A stretch of DNA of 64,000 bases from Corticicoccus populi (lineage in GTDB: Bacteria; Bacillota; Bacilli; Staphylococcales; Salinicoccaceae). Below, one piece after another: positions 17,969-26,144 of the stretch (the first letter of the stretch is position 1; each line of letters opens with the position of its first letter). Where the stretch lies: contig NZ_JBHUOQ010000001.1 of NCBI RefSeq assembly GCF_042686195.1, forward strand, positions 1,488,001 to 1,552,000, given 5' to 3'. A program made the position numbers and the translations under genes. The notes under the pieces are model-generated. The model searched no databases and had not been told where the DNA came from. It saw nothing but the letters and a program-made list of their open reading frames with translations.

Positions 17969-18845
17969 AGCCCTGTTCCCCCATTTCATACGCAAATATT
18001 TCTTCTAATGTCAGTGGTAAAATATCATACATAAGAGGATTGTATTTTGTCACCTTCTCCTCAATATGTTCTAAATCCCCTTTAATAATACATGTCACAA
18101 TACGTCCTTTTACGCTCTGCTGCACAACACCAAGATCTTTATAAAACGATGCATCAGGCAGTGTCTTAAATGCCATCTGAAGTTTGCAGTGCGTCCCTTT
18201 AATATCACTCAGCTCTCTGTGGAATAACAGTTTTCCGTGATGCATAATGGAAACTGAATCACACAGATCCTCCATCTCTCTCAGATTGTGGGATGATGCA
18301 ATCACAGTCATATTGTGATTGGCAATATCTTGAAGCATTATATTTTTCACCTGACGTCTGATAATCGGATCCAGACCGTCAAACGGCTCATCGAGAAGCA
18401 TTACTTTCGGTCTTGATGAGAATGCCAGGATAAATGATGCCTGACGCTTCATTCCTTTAGATAAGCTTGACAGCTGTACTTTTGGGCTTAATTTAAAATG
18501 TTCTGCAAGCTGATTAAAACGTTTATCCGAGAAATTCGGATACATACTCCGGTAAAAGCGGGCCATATCAGAAAGCCTTGCACCTCTGAAGAAATAGGGA
18601 ATATCATGAATGAACATCAGGTCTGATTTCACATCAGTATTTTCAAATACATTATGTGTATCATAACGAACCGTTCCTTTATCCGCTTTGTAGATACCGG
18701 ACAATACTTTCATAAAAGTTGTTTTACCTGCGCCGTTTGAACCCAAAAGCCCATGAATCGTACCGGCTTTAATATTGAGTGATACACCATCAACAGCTTT
18801 CTTTCTGCCAAATGATTTATCAACATTTTCAGCATTCAATATCAT
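17940..18845 (-). CDS. ABC transporter ATP-binding protein
   Basis: A 301-aa ATPase with Walker A (G-S-N-G-A-G-K-T), signature (L-S-K-G-M-K-R-Q; Lys replaces the second Gly of LSGG), Walker B (V-M-L-L-D-E-P-F-D) and an H-loop (S-S-H-N-L-R). It drives the permease encoded next. Its start overlaps the GntR gene stop by 4 bp (ATGA), and the permease gene overlaps its 3' end, giving a tightly coupled three-gene operon. Confidence 0.93.
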   Translation of the reverse strand: MILNAENVDKSFGRKKAVDGVSLNIKAGTIHGLLGSNGAGKTTFMKVLSGIYKADKGTVRYDTHNVFENTDVKSDLMFIHDIPYFFRGARLSDMARFYRSMYPNFSDKRFNQLAEHFKLSPKVQLSSLSKGMKRQASFILAFSSRPKVMLLDEPFDGLDPIIRRQVKNIMLQDIANHNMTVIASSHNLREMEDLCDSVSIMHHGKLLFHRELSDIKGTHCKLQMAFKTLPDASFYKDLGVVQQSVKGRIVTCIIKGDLEHIEEKVTKYNPLMYDILPLTLEEIFAYEMGEQGYEISNIIVE

Positions 18846-19249
18846 TTATCTCCCCCCAATCGGTCATCAATATCATTTCCACCAACTTTTAGTGCAGCTT
18901 TGTCAATCATCTCTTTTAACTCACCTGGAGATATTTCAAGATAAATCAGTTCTTTAATAATACGTTCAAGATCTTCAGTAAGCATTTGAATACGTTCTTT
19001 ATTAATTGTCTCATTCATATCATTCACAAAGCTCCCTTTCCCGGGTACAGAATACGTATATCCGTCCCTCTCTAATTCACGATAAGCTTTTTGAATCGTG
19101 TTCGGGTTGATGGTTAAATCCTGAGCTAAATTCCTTACTGAAGGCAGCTGTTCATCAGGCTCCAGCACCTTTTGGATAATCATCATCTTAATATGTTCCA
19201 CCAACTGTTCGTAAATCGGCTTTCGGCTTTTTAGATCCAAGTCAAACAC
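18842..19249 (-). CDS. GntR family (YtrA subfamily) transcriptional regulator
   Basis: A 135-aa repressor. The winged helix-turn-helix (residues ~5-75) carries the YtrA signature K-P-I-Y-E-Q-L-V-E-H-I-K, L-P-S-V-R and I-N-P-N-T-I-Q-K-A-Y; the short C-terminal helical tail is typical of YtrA rather than of effector-binding GntR proteins. The upstream ATG at 19267 precedes AGGAGG in frame, so GTG 19249 (7 nt after AGGAGG) is the real start. First gene of the operon, so it probably represses its own ABC exporter until envelope stress. Confidence 0.9.
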   Translation of the reverse strand: MFDLDLKSRKPIYEQLVEHIKMMIIQKVLEPDEQLPSVRNLAQDLTINPNTIQKAYRELERDGYTYSVPGKGSFVNDMNETINKERIQMLTEDLERIIKELIYLEISPGELKEMIDKAALKVGGNDIDDRLGGDK

Positions 19250-19304
19250 AGGCACTCCTCCTAACATTCTAATTACGTCATCAACCGTACTATCTGTACT
19301 ATTT

Positions 19305-19333
19305 ATTATAATACAGTTAATACAATCTGTCTA
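19305..19333 (-). promoter_or_regulatory. promoter of the GntR-ABC operon
   Basis: On the minus strand TAGACA (19328-19333), 17 bp and TATAAT (19305-19310). Just downstream lie two AGTAC units (AGTACAGATAGTAC) that could form part of the GntR operator; the operator assignment is inference. Confidence 0.65.
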
Positions 19334-19361
19334 TAAAATTAATTTCCATGACAATAAAAAA

Positions 19362-19378
19362 CCCGGCCAAAGGCCGGG
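19362..19378 (-). terminator. Rho-independent terminator after yebC
   Basis: CCCGGCC and GGCCGGG with a 3-nt loop, followed on the minus strand by TTTTTT. It sits 9 bp past the stop of the gene ending at 19388. Confidence 0.92.
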
Positions 19379-19387
19379 CTGCTGTAC

Positions 19388-20107
19388 CTATTCTTCTAAA
19401 TTAACATTGTGGTACACATTGGATACGTCTTCCAGCTCTTCAAGTACATCAACCAAACGGTCAAAAATTTCTCTGTCATCGCCTTCCAGAGTCACTTCAT
19501 TTTGAGCTGTCATAGACTGTTCTGCCACCTGGTAGTCTTCAACACCCATTTCGTCAAGTGCACCTTTAATTTCATGAAATGCATGGGGATCGCCGTAGAC
19601 TACTGTAAAATCATTCTCGTCGGCAACATCATTGATATCCACATCTTTTTCCATCAGATACATCATCGTTTCCTCACTGTCAAAGCCTTCAAAAACAAAA
19701 ACTGACACAGCATCAAACATGTAACTGACAGCACCGCTCACACCCATATTACCGCCGTTTTTACCAAATGCCGCACGGACATCCGATGCAGTACGGTTCA
19801 CGTTGTTCGTAAGCGCATCAACAATCAGCATCGAACCGTTTGGTCCAAACCCTTCATAGCGAAGTTCAGAGAAAGTCTCCTCGTCGCCGCCTTTTGCTTT
19901 ATCAATTGCCTTATCCACTATATGTTTAGGAACCGAATATGTTTTCGCACGATCGAGGACAGCTTTTAATGCCTGATTGCTCTCAGGATCAGGTTCTCCT
20001 TTTCTCGCAGCTACATATATCTCACGCCCGAATTTTGCGTAAATACGGCTTGTATTCTGATCTTTCTGGGCTTTCTTTTCTTTAATATTGTTCCATTTTC
20101 TTCCCAT
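19388..20107 (-). CDS. yebC: YebC/PmpR family transcriptional regulator or translation factor
   Basis: A 239-aa member of the YebC/TACO1 family, starting M-G-R-K-W-N-N-I-K-E-K-K-A and containing the conserved Y-A-K-F-G-R-E-I and Y-E-G-F-G-P-N-G blocks. Full length. Family members are described as DNA-binding regulators (PmpR) and, more recently, as factors that relieve ribosome stalling. Which applies here cannot be told. A single-gene unit between terminators. Confidence 0.93.
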   Translation of the reverse strand: MGRKWNNIKEKKAQKDQNTSRIYAKFGREIYVAARKGEPDPESNQALKAVLDRAKTYSVPKHIVDKAIDKAKGGDEETFSELRYEGFGPNGSMLIVDALTNNVNRTASDVRAAFGKNGGNMGVSGAVSYMFDAVSVFVFEGFDSEETMMYLMEKDVDINDVADENDFTVVYGDPHAFHEIKGALDEMGVEDYQVAEQSMTAQNEVTLEGDDREIFDRLVDVLEELEDVSNVYHNVNLEE

Positions 20108-20145
20108 ATCATTCCATCTTCCTTTTCAATCAATTCTATTTCTTA

Positions 20146-20757
20146 TTATCTGTTATTCCCGAACCTTCTGTAAAGCTCGAGAAATCTTTTGATAATCATC
20201 AACAAGTCTATAAATAAATTAAAACCCATTACCCTCGGGTTGCGGTACGCCCTGTTTTTCATACGGTTAAAATCATACAATGTATAACCGAGATAGAGGA
20301 TAAGACCTGTTACTGTAATTGTAAACGCCAGCCAGTCGAGCTGCAGAAAAAAGTTCAACAGACTTGAAAAAATCACAATCAACAGTGATACGAATAAGTA
20401 TTTTCCCCAGCTGGTAATGTCTTTGAACACATAGTACCCAAAAAACCCAAACACCATGAAAACAAAAATACTTAATATAATAATGCTGTAAAACGTACCT
20501 GCATCAAACTGATTGATAAATCCTTCAAACGTACCGTACGATACCAGTCCAATCAAAATGGCATAAACATGGCTGATGACAGGCCCGGTTCTGTTAAATC
20601 CACGGGTAAACAGCGAGATCATAATAATGATGAAAATCGCCATGGATAAAGTCGGGCGTACTGATTCCGGTAAAAACTGCCCGAAAAATGTTGCGATACC
20701 GAATATCATCCAGTAATAAAGGAAAAACAGCCATACTTTACGATGATTCTTAATCAT
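20146..20757 (-). CDS. Bax inhibitor-1 (UPF0005) family membrane protein
   Basis: A 203-aa protein with about seven hydrophobic helices. The C-terminal half holds the family pattern L-G-Y-T-L-Y-D-F-N-R and N-L-F-I-D-L-L, whose two Asp residues form the pH-sensing pair in the bacterial homolog YetJ, a calcium-leak channel. No partner gene is evident. It faces yebC with a short gap on the same strand. Confidence 0.75.
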   Translation of the reverse strand: MIKNHRKVWLFFLYYWMIFGIATFFGQFLPESVRPTLSMAIFIIIMISLFTRGFNRTGPVISHVYAILIGLVSYGTFEGFINQFDAGTFYSIIILSIFVFMVFGFFGYYVFKDITSWGKYLFVSLLIVIFSSLLNFFLQLDWLAFTITVTGLILYLGYTLYDFNRMKNRAYRNPRVMGFNLFIDLLMIIKRFLELYRRFGNNR

Positions 20758-20872
20758 TCATCGATCCTCCTAAATTGTATATCATTATTATATTATACTA
20801 CTCAAAATGTCCCTTTTACATCAATAAATATTACAGGCATCCCTAAAAGAGCGGGTTTTGTATTTTAATTAT

Positions 20873-20889
20873 TTTACAATTATATTACA
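20873..20889 (-). promoter_or_regulatory. WalR box upstream of the LysM-CHAP hydrolase
   Basis: Read on the minus strand, TGTAAT-ATAAT-TGTAAA is a full match to the WalR consensus TGTWAH-N5-TGTWAH. It is centred roughly 45 bp upstream of the start expected from a TATACT -10 candidate at 20921-20926, the usual place for activation by the essential WalKR system. The long leader (about 110 nt) to the ATG at 21034 shows no other motif I can name. Confidence 0.65.
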
Positions 20890-21033
20890 ACCTACAATTC
20901 GGTTGAGATTTCTGATATTATATACTTTGTATTGATTTTAAGGATATTTAAATACTTAACCATTTATTTCAACTCAGACATTACATGCACCTATATTAAA
21001 ATAAAAAATGCTTAAAAGCACAGGAGGACTATA

Positions 21034-22002
21034 ATGAAAAAAGTACTTACTGCCTTAACAGCAACAGCAGCATTATCAGCAATCGCATTATCAGATGATG
21101 CAGAAGCTTCTTCACATAAAGTACAGAGCGGAGACACACTTTGGTCAATCGCTTCAAAAAACAACGTATCCGTATCAGATTTAAAGAGCTGGAACAATTT
21201 ATCTTCTGATTTGATTCAAGTAAACCAGACACTTCAGGTAAACGGTTCTTCATCAAGCAGCTCATCATCCAACTCATCTTCATCAAATAATGCATCAGAA
21301 GAGAGTACAAGCAGCAGTTCACAATCTTCAAGTTCTGCAAGCTCAAACAGTTCATCAAATTCTACATATACAGTAAAATCCGGTGATTCTCTATACGGCA
21401 TTGCCCGTCAACACGGAATCACATACAGAGAATTGATGTCATTAAACAACCGCGGCAATAATATTGTTATTCACCCTGGTGATACTCTTACAGTCAGCGG
21501 TAATGCTTCATCAAATTCAAATGATACATCTTCAAATGATACAAGTGAAGCTTCTGAAACAACAAGCAGCAGTTCATCAAGTTCTGCTTCTTCAAATAAC
21601 TCAAGCAGTTCAAGTTCAAATGCTTCCCAGGCACCGTCACCGACTCAGTCATCATACGGTACAAACTACTACGCTTGGGGCGACTGCACATGGTATGCAT
21701 TCGAGCGTCGTAAAGAACTCGGCAAACCTGTAAGCAACAGCTGGGGCAATGCTTCATCATGGGCTTCAAAAGCACAAAGTGCAGGTCACAGTGTTTCAAG
21801 TACACCTTCAGTAGGTGCAATCATTCAAGCTGACGCTTGGACAAACAATGCATATGGTCTTGGCCATGTCGGCGTTGTTGAACGTGTGAATCCTGATGGA
21901 TCAATTCTTGTTTCTGAAATGAACTTTGGCGGCGGCCAGGGTAACAAAGCATTCAGAACAATCAGTGCTTCATCAGTATCAAGCCACAACTTCATTCATT
22001 AA
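21034..22002 (+). CDS. secreted peptidoglycan hydrolase, two LysM repeats plus CHAP domain
   Basis: A 322-aa autolysin. The signal peptide is cleaved after A-E-A (~25). LysM repeats lie at ~28-70 and ~111-155, each with S-G-D-(T/S)-L-(W/Y), joined by serine/asparagine-rich linkers. The C-terminal CHAP domain (~205-322) has the G-D-C-T-W-Y motif with catalytic Cys218 and G-H-V-G-V-V with His278. Similar proteins (Sle1, SsaA type) cut the amide or cross-bridge bonds of peptidoglycan during daughter-cell separation. AGGAGG precedes the ATG. A WalR box upstream and a terminator downstream make it a single-gene unit. Confidence 0.93.
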   Translation: MKKVLTALTATAALSAIALSDDAEASSHKVQSGDTLWSIASKNNVSVSDLKSWNNLSSDLIQVNQTLQVNGSSSSSSSSNSSSSNNASEESTSSSSQSSSSASSNSSSNSTYTVKSGDSLYGIARQHGITYRELMSLNNRGNNIVIHPGDTLTVSGNASSNSNDTSSNDTSEASETTSSSSSSSASSNNSSSSSSNASQAPSPTQSSYGTNYYAWGDCTWYAFERRKELGKPVSNSWGNASSWASKAQSAGHSVSSTPSVGAIIQADAWTNNAYGLGHVGVVERVNPDGSILVSEMNFGGGQGNKAFRTISASSVSSHNFIH

Positions 22003-22006
22003 TATG

Positions 22007-22038
22007 AAAAAGCGTATCTCCCGGGAGGTACGCTTTTT
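22007..22038 (+). terminator. Rho-independent terminator after the CHAP hydrolase
   Basis: AAAAGCGTA-T-CTCCCGGGAG-G-TACGCTTTT forms a long stem with one mismatch, ending in T5, 5 bp past the stop. Confidence 0.9.
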
Positions 22039-22151
22039 ATACCGTCTGATAATTTGTTAACCGGCAGGAAACTATGATTTTAACATCCACCCTGAAAACA
22101 TTCGTTCAACACTCATTCTATAACCATTAACAAACTTATTGTTATCATTAT

Positions 22152-22919
22152 CTATAAATATTTATTAAATATCTTTCCCATCTGATTTAAGAAATACACA
22201 CCATCCTGATTTTCTTCCCATCCGTCCGTAAATACTGAAAATATAAGCGTCCGCCCATTTTTATAAATTACTCCGTATTCGTGCTCCAGCCCTTCAACAG
22301 TCCCTGTTTTAGAAGCGATATATTCTCCATTCTCTTCATCTATACCAATATATCCTCCGACACGTTCATTAAACTGCTGAGATTTAAGCACATCAAAAAA
22401 AGATTCTCTCATGTCTTTAGGCAGAATGCCGGAATCCTCATTCAACAGCTTCATCACTCTGAACATATCACCGGCAGATGCTGAATTTCTTTTACCGTTT
22501 TTTGCCGCTTCAAAATCATAATAATTAAGGCCTGCAACAGAATTCTTCAGACCCATTTCCTCAAATCCTGTCTTTAACTTTTCAAAACCAACATGATTCA
22601 TAAGCATGTTGGAAGTCGAATTATCAGACACAATATTAGAAAGAACCACCGTGTCCCAAAGTGAAAGTTCATCCATATCTTTAAGTGTATGAAGCACACC
22701 CGAACCACCGACTTTTTTACCTGCCTTCAATTTTATATCTTCATAATCCTCTGTGTGCTGCTGAAGACAGACGATACTGATTGGTACCTTAATCGTACTT
22801 GCCGAGCGGTATTTTTCATCCTCATTCCAGCTGAATACTTCATCCTGAAACTGAATTTTATACGAAATATCCACTCCGGACTGTTTTTTAATCAGTGTTT
22901 CTATTTCTTCAATAAACAT
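22152..22919 (-). CDS. serine hydrolase of the class A beta-lactamase fold, no signal peptide
   Basis: A 255-aa protein with the three active-site motifs of the fold: S-x-x-K (S41-T-I-K44), S-D-N (98-100) and K-T-G (~210). This is the layout of class A beta-lactamases and related serine hydrolases. There is no signal peptide or lipobox, so it should stay in the cytoplasm, which is odd for a beta-lactamase. No clear Glu166-type omega-loop motif is evident. A non-lactamase esterase or peptidase role is therefore as likely. GGGGGAGAC precedes the ATG. Confidence 0.8.
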   Translation of the reverse strand: MFIEEIETLIKKQSGVDISYKIQFQDEVFSWNEDEKYRSASTIKVPISIVCLQQHTEDYEDIKLKAGKKVGGSGVLHTLKDMDELSLWDTVVLSNIVSDNSTSNMLMNHVGFEKLKTGFEEMGLKNSVAGLNYYDFEAAKNGKRNSASAGDMFRVMKLLNEDSGILPKDMRESFFDVLKSQQFNERVGGYIGIDEENGEYIASKTGTVEGLEHEYGVIYKNGRTLIFSVFTDGWEENQDGVYFLNQMGKIFNKYL

Positions 22920-23195
22920 AATGTCTCCCCCTCGTTTTATATAAAACTGTACATTTAAAAAGATCCCTCTTTTATGTATAAGAATAAACCAGCATACCTG
23001 TTATCTCAATATTTTCGAAAAAGAGGTGCATGAATATTTAATTCATTGAAAAATTAAAATAGGTTCAGTGATGATTCAGATGTATAAATAAGATTTGAGA
23101 ATGTAAAAAAGAAGACTTAAAAGTCAGAGGGAAAACAAGACGAAAAGTCTTAATAAATATTTTCTTAAAATTTATTGCCTCGGATATAAAGAAAA

Positions 23196-23223
23196 CCCCC
23201 GAGAACTCAATGTTCTCAGGGGG
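23196..23223 (-). terminator. Rho-independent terminator of the tRNA gene
   Basis: CCCCCGAGAAC pairs with GTTCTCAGGGGG around a 5-nt loop (one bulge), with TTTTCTTT next on the minus strand, directly downstream of the tRNA. The flanking DNA 22930-23190 is AT-rich; I see no gene, repeat or clear site in it. Confidence 0.9.
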
Positions 23224-23229
23224 ATATTA

Positions 23230-23300
23230 TGCCAGGTGCGAGAATCGAACTCGCGATTCAGCCTTACCATGACTATGTTATACCATTTAACTAACCCGGC
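23230..23300 (-). tRNA. tRNA-Thr, anticodon GGT
   Basis: Read on the minus strand, 71 nt fold as a cloverleaf: acceptor GCCGGGT/ACCTGGC (one G-U pair), D stem GTTA/TAAC, anticodon stem TAGTC/GGCTG with loop ATGGTAA, T stem GCGAG/CTCGC with loop TTCGATT, discriminator A. The loop gives anticodon GGT, decoding ACC/ACU threonine codons. CCA is not encoded (next bases are T-A), so it must be added by tRNA nucleotidyltransferase. A lone tRNA with its own terminator. Confidence 0.88.
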
Positions 23301-23490
23301 TGCTTAATCAAGAATCCAATCAGTAATCATTTCATTAATACTAAGGATTGTGTTCATTTATATGATGAAAACACTAAATATTATTCTATCATATTAAATG
23401 ATAATTCTTAAGCATTTTATAATTTAATTTTACAATCTGTAACCATAACAAAGCAGGCATGATATCTTATAATCAGTCTCCCATAAGATA

Positions 23491-24405
23491 TCATTTCTTT
23501 TTATATTTCTGCGTGAATTCGTTCATACCCGCGTCATTAATCACCATTTCGACCTGATAAATACGATTTATCAGTGCGTGAATAGGTGCCTGCATAAACA
23601 CATACATTATCCATGGGAGCTTCGGTTCATAGTCATGAAGCGCCATAATAAATGATTCCCCGCCGGGCATTTCCCTGAACTCAAGTCTTGACTGCTTATT
23701 TGGATATTTTTTGGACATCTTTCCACCTATTATTTTATATATTTCTACGCCACCGCCACTGTTTTCTTCATCATATTTCACCATAAAAACAGGGTCATCT
23801 ATACCTATGACACTGATTTGAAAATGCTGATTTTCTTCTTTTACATTAATGCCTTTATAAAGTATTTCATCCAGCCATGCAAAATAGTATTTACCGACTT
23901 CTTCAATCGTCCATGTTTCCGGCAGAGGTGCTTTTTGAATACTTCTTACATTATTGTAATCAGACTGTTTATAGGATAATGTTTTACCGTACCTTTTAAC
24001 GGGTGTTTCTGTCTTCTGAACCGGCGTCCCATATGCCCCGAGTACATCAATTAATTCTTCGGATGCCAGTTCATCACCGACATAGATAATCTGTTCGACA
24101 TGATTTGTGTTTGAGGCTCTCGCGATATTGTCCGCAATTAAAAGATAAATTTCATCAAAACGCCCCTGCGTCAGCCGGTTGAGCCGCATAATCGGGTCTT
24201 CAAAGAATATTACAATATCAATATTTTCAAGTGCCTCTTCCACCTCAGGCAGTATGAAAAGATCTTTTTTCACATAAGTGATTTTCAAGTCATCATCCTC
24301 ACGCCCTGCACCGGAAAAACAGTGAAGCCGGTATGTGTCTTTCAGCTCCAAATATAAATGTTGGCCGATTCTGCCGTGAATACCCATCAGCATCACATTT
24401 TTCAT
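23491..24405 (-). CDS. NAD(P)-binding Rossmann-fold protein, NmrA-like
   Basis: A protein of about 304 aa beginning with a beta strand and the dinucleotide-binding G-I-H-G-R-I-G motif (residues ~8-14), in the manner of extended short-chain dehydrogenase or NmrA-like proteins. The catalytic Y-x-x-x-K is not obvious. The C-terminal part (~170-304) does not match anything I recognise. ATG 24405 is preferred (AAAAGGAT ~9 nt upstream) over GTG 24423 or ATG 24414. It follows the MFS gene almost without a gap, so the pair is likely co-expressed. Confidence 0.6.
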   Translation of the reverse strand: MKNVMLMGIHGRIGQHLYLELKDTYRLHCFSGAGREDDDLKITYVKKDLFILPEVEEALENIDIVIFFEDPIMRLNRLTQGRFDEIYLLIADNIARASNTNHVEQIIYVGDELASEELIDVLGAYGTPVQKTETPVKRYGKTLSYKQSDYNNVRSIQKAPLPETWTIEEVGKYYFAWLDEILYKGINVKEENQHFQISVIGIDDPVFMVKYDEENSGGGVEIYKIIGGKMSKKYPNKQSRLEFREMPGGESFIMALHDYEPKLPWIMYVFMQAPIHALINRIYQVEMVINDAGMNEFTQKYKKK

Positions 24406-24419
24406 ATCGCTCATCCTTT

Positions 24420-25559
24420 TCACACAATTTTTGAATACTTTCTAATTATCAGCTGCACACACAGCATCACAAACAAAATGATGCCTATAAATATAAACGG
24501 GAACTGAAAATATGTCGCAAATACCCCGGATAAAAATGACCCTGCCACCGAACCGATGGAGAAATATGCATAAAATATTCCGTTCGCCTTTCCCCGTTCA
24601 TACACTTCTGTATTTTGGGCAATCATTTTATTCATTGAAGGGAAAATCAAACTGAATCCAAGACCGTACATCAGCATCACAACCACCATCATCCACATGT
24701 CAGAGACTACATGAAGTGACGACATAGATAAAGCAACGATTAGAATGCCTGATGCCACTAAATCTTCGGACCTGAATCTGGTATATACAACGTTCAATTT
24801 TGAAGCGAAAACGATAATAGCTGTGATTCCGAAAATTGACAGGAGCATGCCCGTAATATGATCCTCAAGCCCCAGCGCAGTCACTTTCAACGGCAGACCG
24901 AATGCAAGTGAGCCGTTGGCAATCATCAATGTAAATGAAGAAATATACGCCACATTTAATGCTGGTCTTTTAATCAATGCTGAAAATGATGTGGTATTAT
25001 ACTGCAGACGCTCTTCTTTTGTAGTACTCTCTTTCACAGCGAAAAATGTAATCAGCAGTCCGACAATATAAATTACAGCAAGCACCATATAAACAGCCTG
25101 GTAAGTGAACTGTGATGAAATAATCCCGCCGAGTGCAGGACCGATTACAGCAGCTGAACCGATAGATACACCGGTAAGTGCCATTGATCTGCCGATCATT
25201 TCTTTACGTGATAAATCTGCGACTAAACTGAATGCTACCGGTGTCAGCATCCCGCTCGACATACCGTGTATCATTCTGAGGAAAATCAACCCTCCGACTG
25301 AATCAATCAATGAATAACTGAACAGTACAAATATATTCACCATCATTCCAACAATGAGTATGTTCTTTCTTCCAATTCTATCAGAAAAATAACCGCCGAA
25401 CACATTGCCGAAAAGATTAAACAATGAGTATGCTGCAACCACAATCCCCGCCTGATATTCAGATGCCCCGAGTGACATCGCGAATGGTGTGACAATCGGC
25501 AGTTCTATAAATAAATCCATGAAACATATAAAAATGACAACATATAATAATCGTCTCAT
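24420..25559 (-). CDS. MFS transporter, drug-efflux-like
   Basis: A 379-aa twelve-helix transporter. Motif A is well kept between helices 2 and 3 (G-G-Y-F-S-D-R-I-G-R-K), and helix 5 has the G-P-A-L-G-G motif C of drug:proton antiporters (DHA1 type). The substrate is unknown. It is the first gene of a two-gene unit with the Rossmann protein. Confidence 0.88.
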   Translation of the reverse strand: MRRLLYVVIFICFMDLFIELPIVTPFAMSLGASEYQAGIVVAAYSLFNLFGNVFGGYFSDRIGRKNILIVGMMVNIFVLFSYSLIDSVGGLIFLRMIHGMSSGMLTPVAFSLVADLSRKEMIGRSMALTGVSIGSAAVIGPALGGIISSQFTYQAVYMVLAVIYIVGLLITFFAVKESTTKEERLQYNTTSFSALIKRPALNVAYISSFTLMIANGSLAFGLPLKVTALGLEDHITGMLLSIFGITAIIVFASKLNVVYTRFRSEDLVASGILIVALSMSSLHVVSDMWMMVVVMLMYGLGFSLIFPSMNKMIAQNTEVYERGKANGIFYAYFSIGSVAGSFLSGVFATYFQFPFIFIGIILFVMLCVQLIIRKYSKIV

Positions 25560-25677
25560 ATTCTCTCTCTTTCAAACTAAAATTCGTCTGACCCTATTAT
25601 ATATGAATTTTCCGGAGGATACTTGAATTTCATTATATTGTTAAAATTAACGTTTAACATTCCCGCACCATAAAAAA

Positions 25678-25704
25678 TGCATTACCATTTTAAATGATAA
25701 TGCA
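25678..25704 (-). terminator. Rho-independent terminator after the DUF488 gene
   Basis: TGCATTA and TAATGCA form a stem (with extra pairing in the loop), followed on the minus strand by TTTTTTA. Confidence 0.75.
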
Positions 25705-25739
25705 CGGAAAATTAAATTCATTTTTGATATTTTAATTAC

Positions 25740-26084
25740 TCACATATTATCAATATACACTTTAATCGCAGCTGCCTGATTATACTTCTCATCTTTCGCT
25801 GCATACAGAAGTGTAACATTATGTCCTTCCGAAAGTTTTTTAATATCTTCCAGTATTTCTTTATGGGGATAAAGTTCCTCAAAATATTTTTCCTGAAATT
25901 CATCCCATTTATCGGGATCATGGTTAAACCATTTTCTCAGCTCTCGTGACGGGGCAATTTCTTTTAACCAGTCATCATATTGTAAATCTGTTTTCTTAAT
26001 GCCGCGGGGCCATAAAGCGTCAACGAGTAATCTTCTGCCGTCCTGACGGGAAACTTCATCATATACACGTTTTATTTTAAGCAT
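25740..26084 (-). CDS. DUF488 family protein
   Basis: A 114-aa protein with the family landmarks K-R-V-Y-D near the start, L-V-D-A-L-W-P-R-G-I, W-x-K-E-I-A-P-S, and L-L-Y-A-A-K-D near the end. Members are small cytoplasmic proteins of unknown function. ATG 26084 is preferred, with GGGGGCC just upstream; the TTG at 26096 lies before that site. Confidence 0.9.
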   Translation of the reverse strand: MLKIKRVYDEVSRQDGRRLLVDALWPRGIKKTDLQYDDWLKEIAPSRELRKWFNHDPDKWDEFQEKYFEELYPHKEILEDIKKLSEGHNVTLLYAAKDEKYNQAAAIKVYIDNM

Positions 26085-26144
26085 ACAGGCCCCCAATTTA
26101 TGTTTCAGCAGTATATGAACTGCCTCTATAATTTTATTTTACCG

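Noticed and set aside
21047..21820. Minus-strand frames opposite the LysM-CHAP gene
   Set aside because: They are rich in Leu, Met and Cys because they are antisense to serine-repeat codons; no start sites or motifs.
23460..23493. Long hairpin at the stop codon of the gene ending at 23491
   Set aside because: The stem is good but no T run follows on the minus strand, so it was not listed as a terminator.
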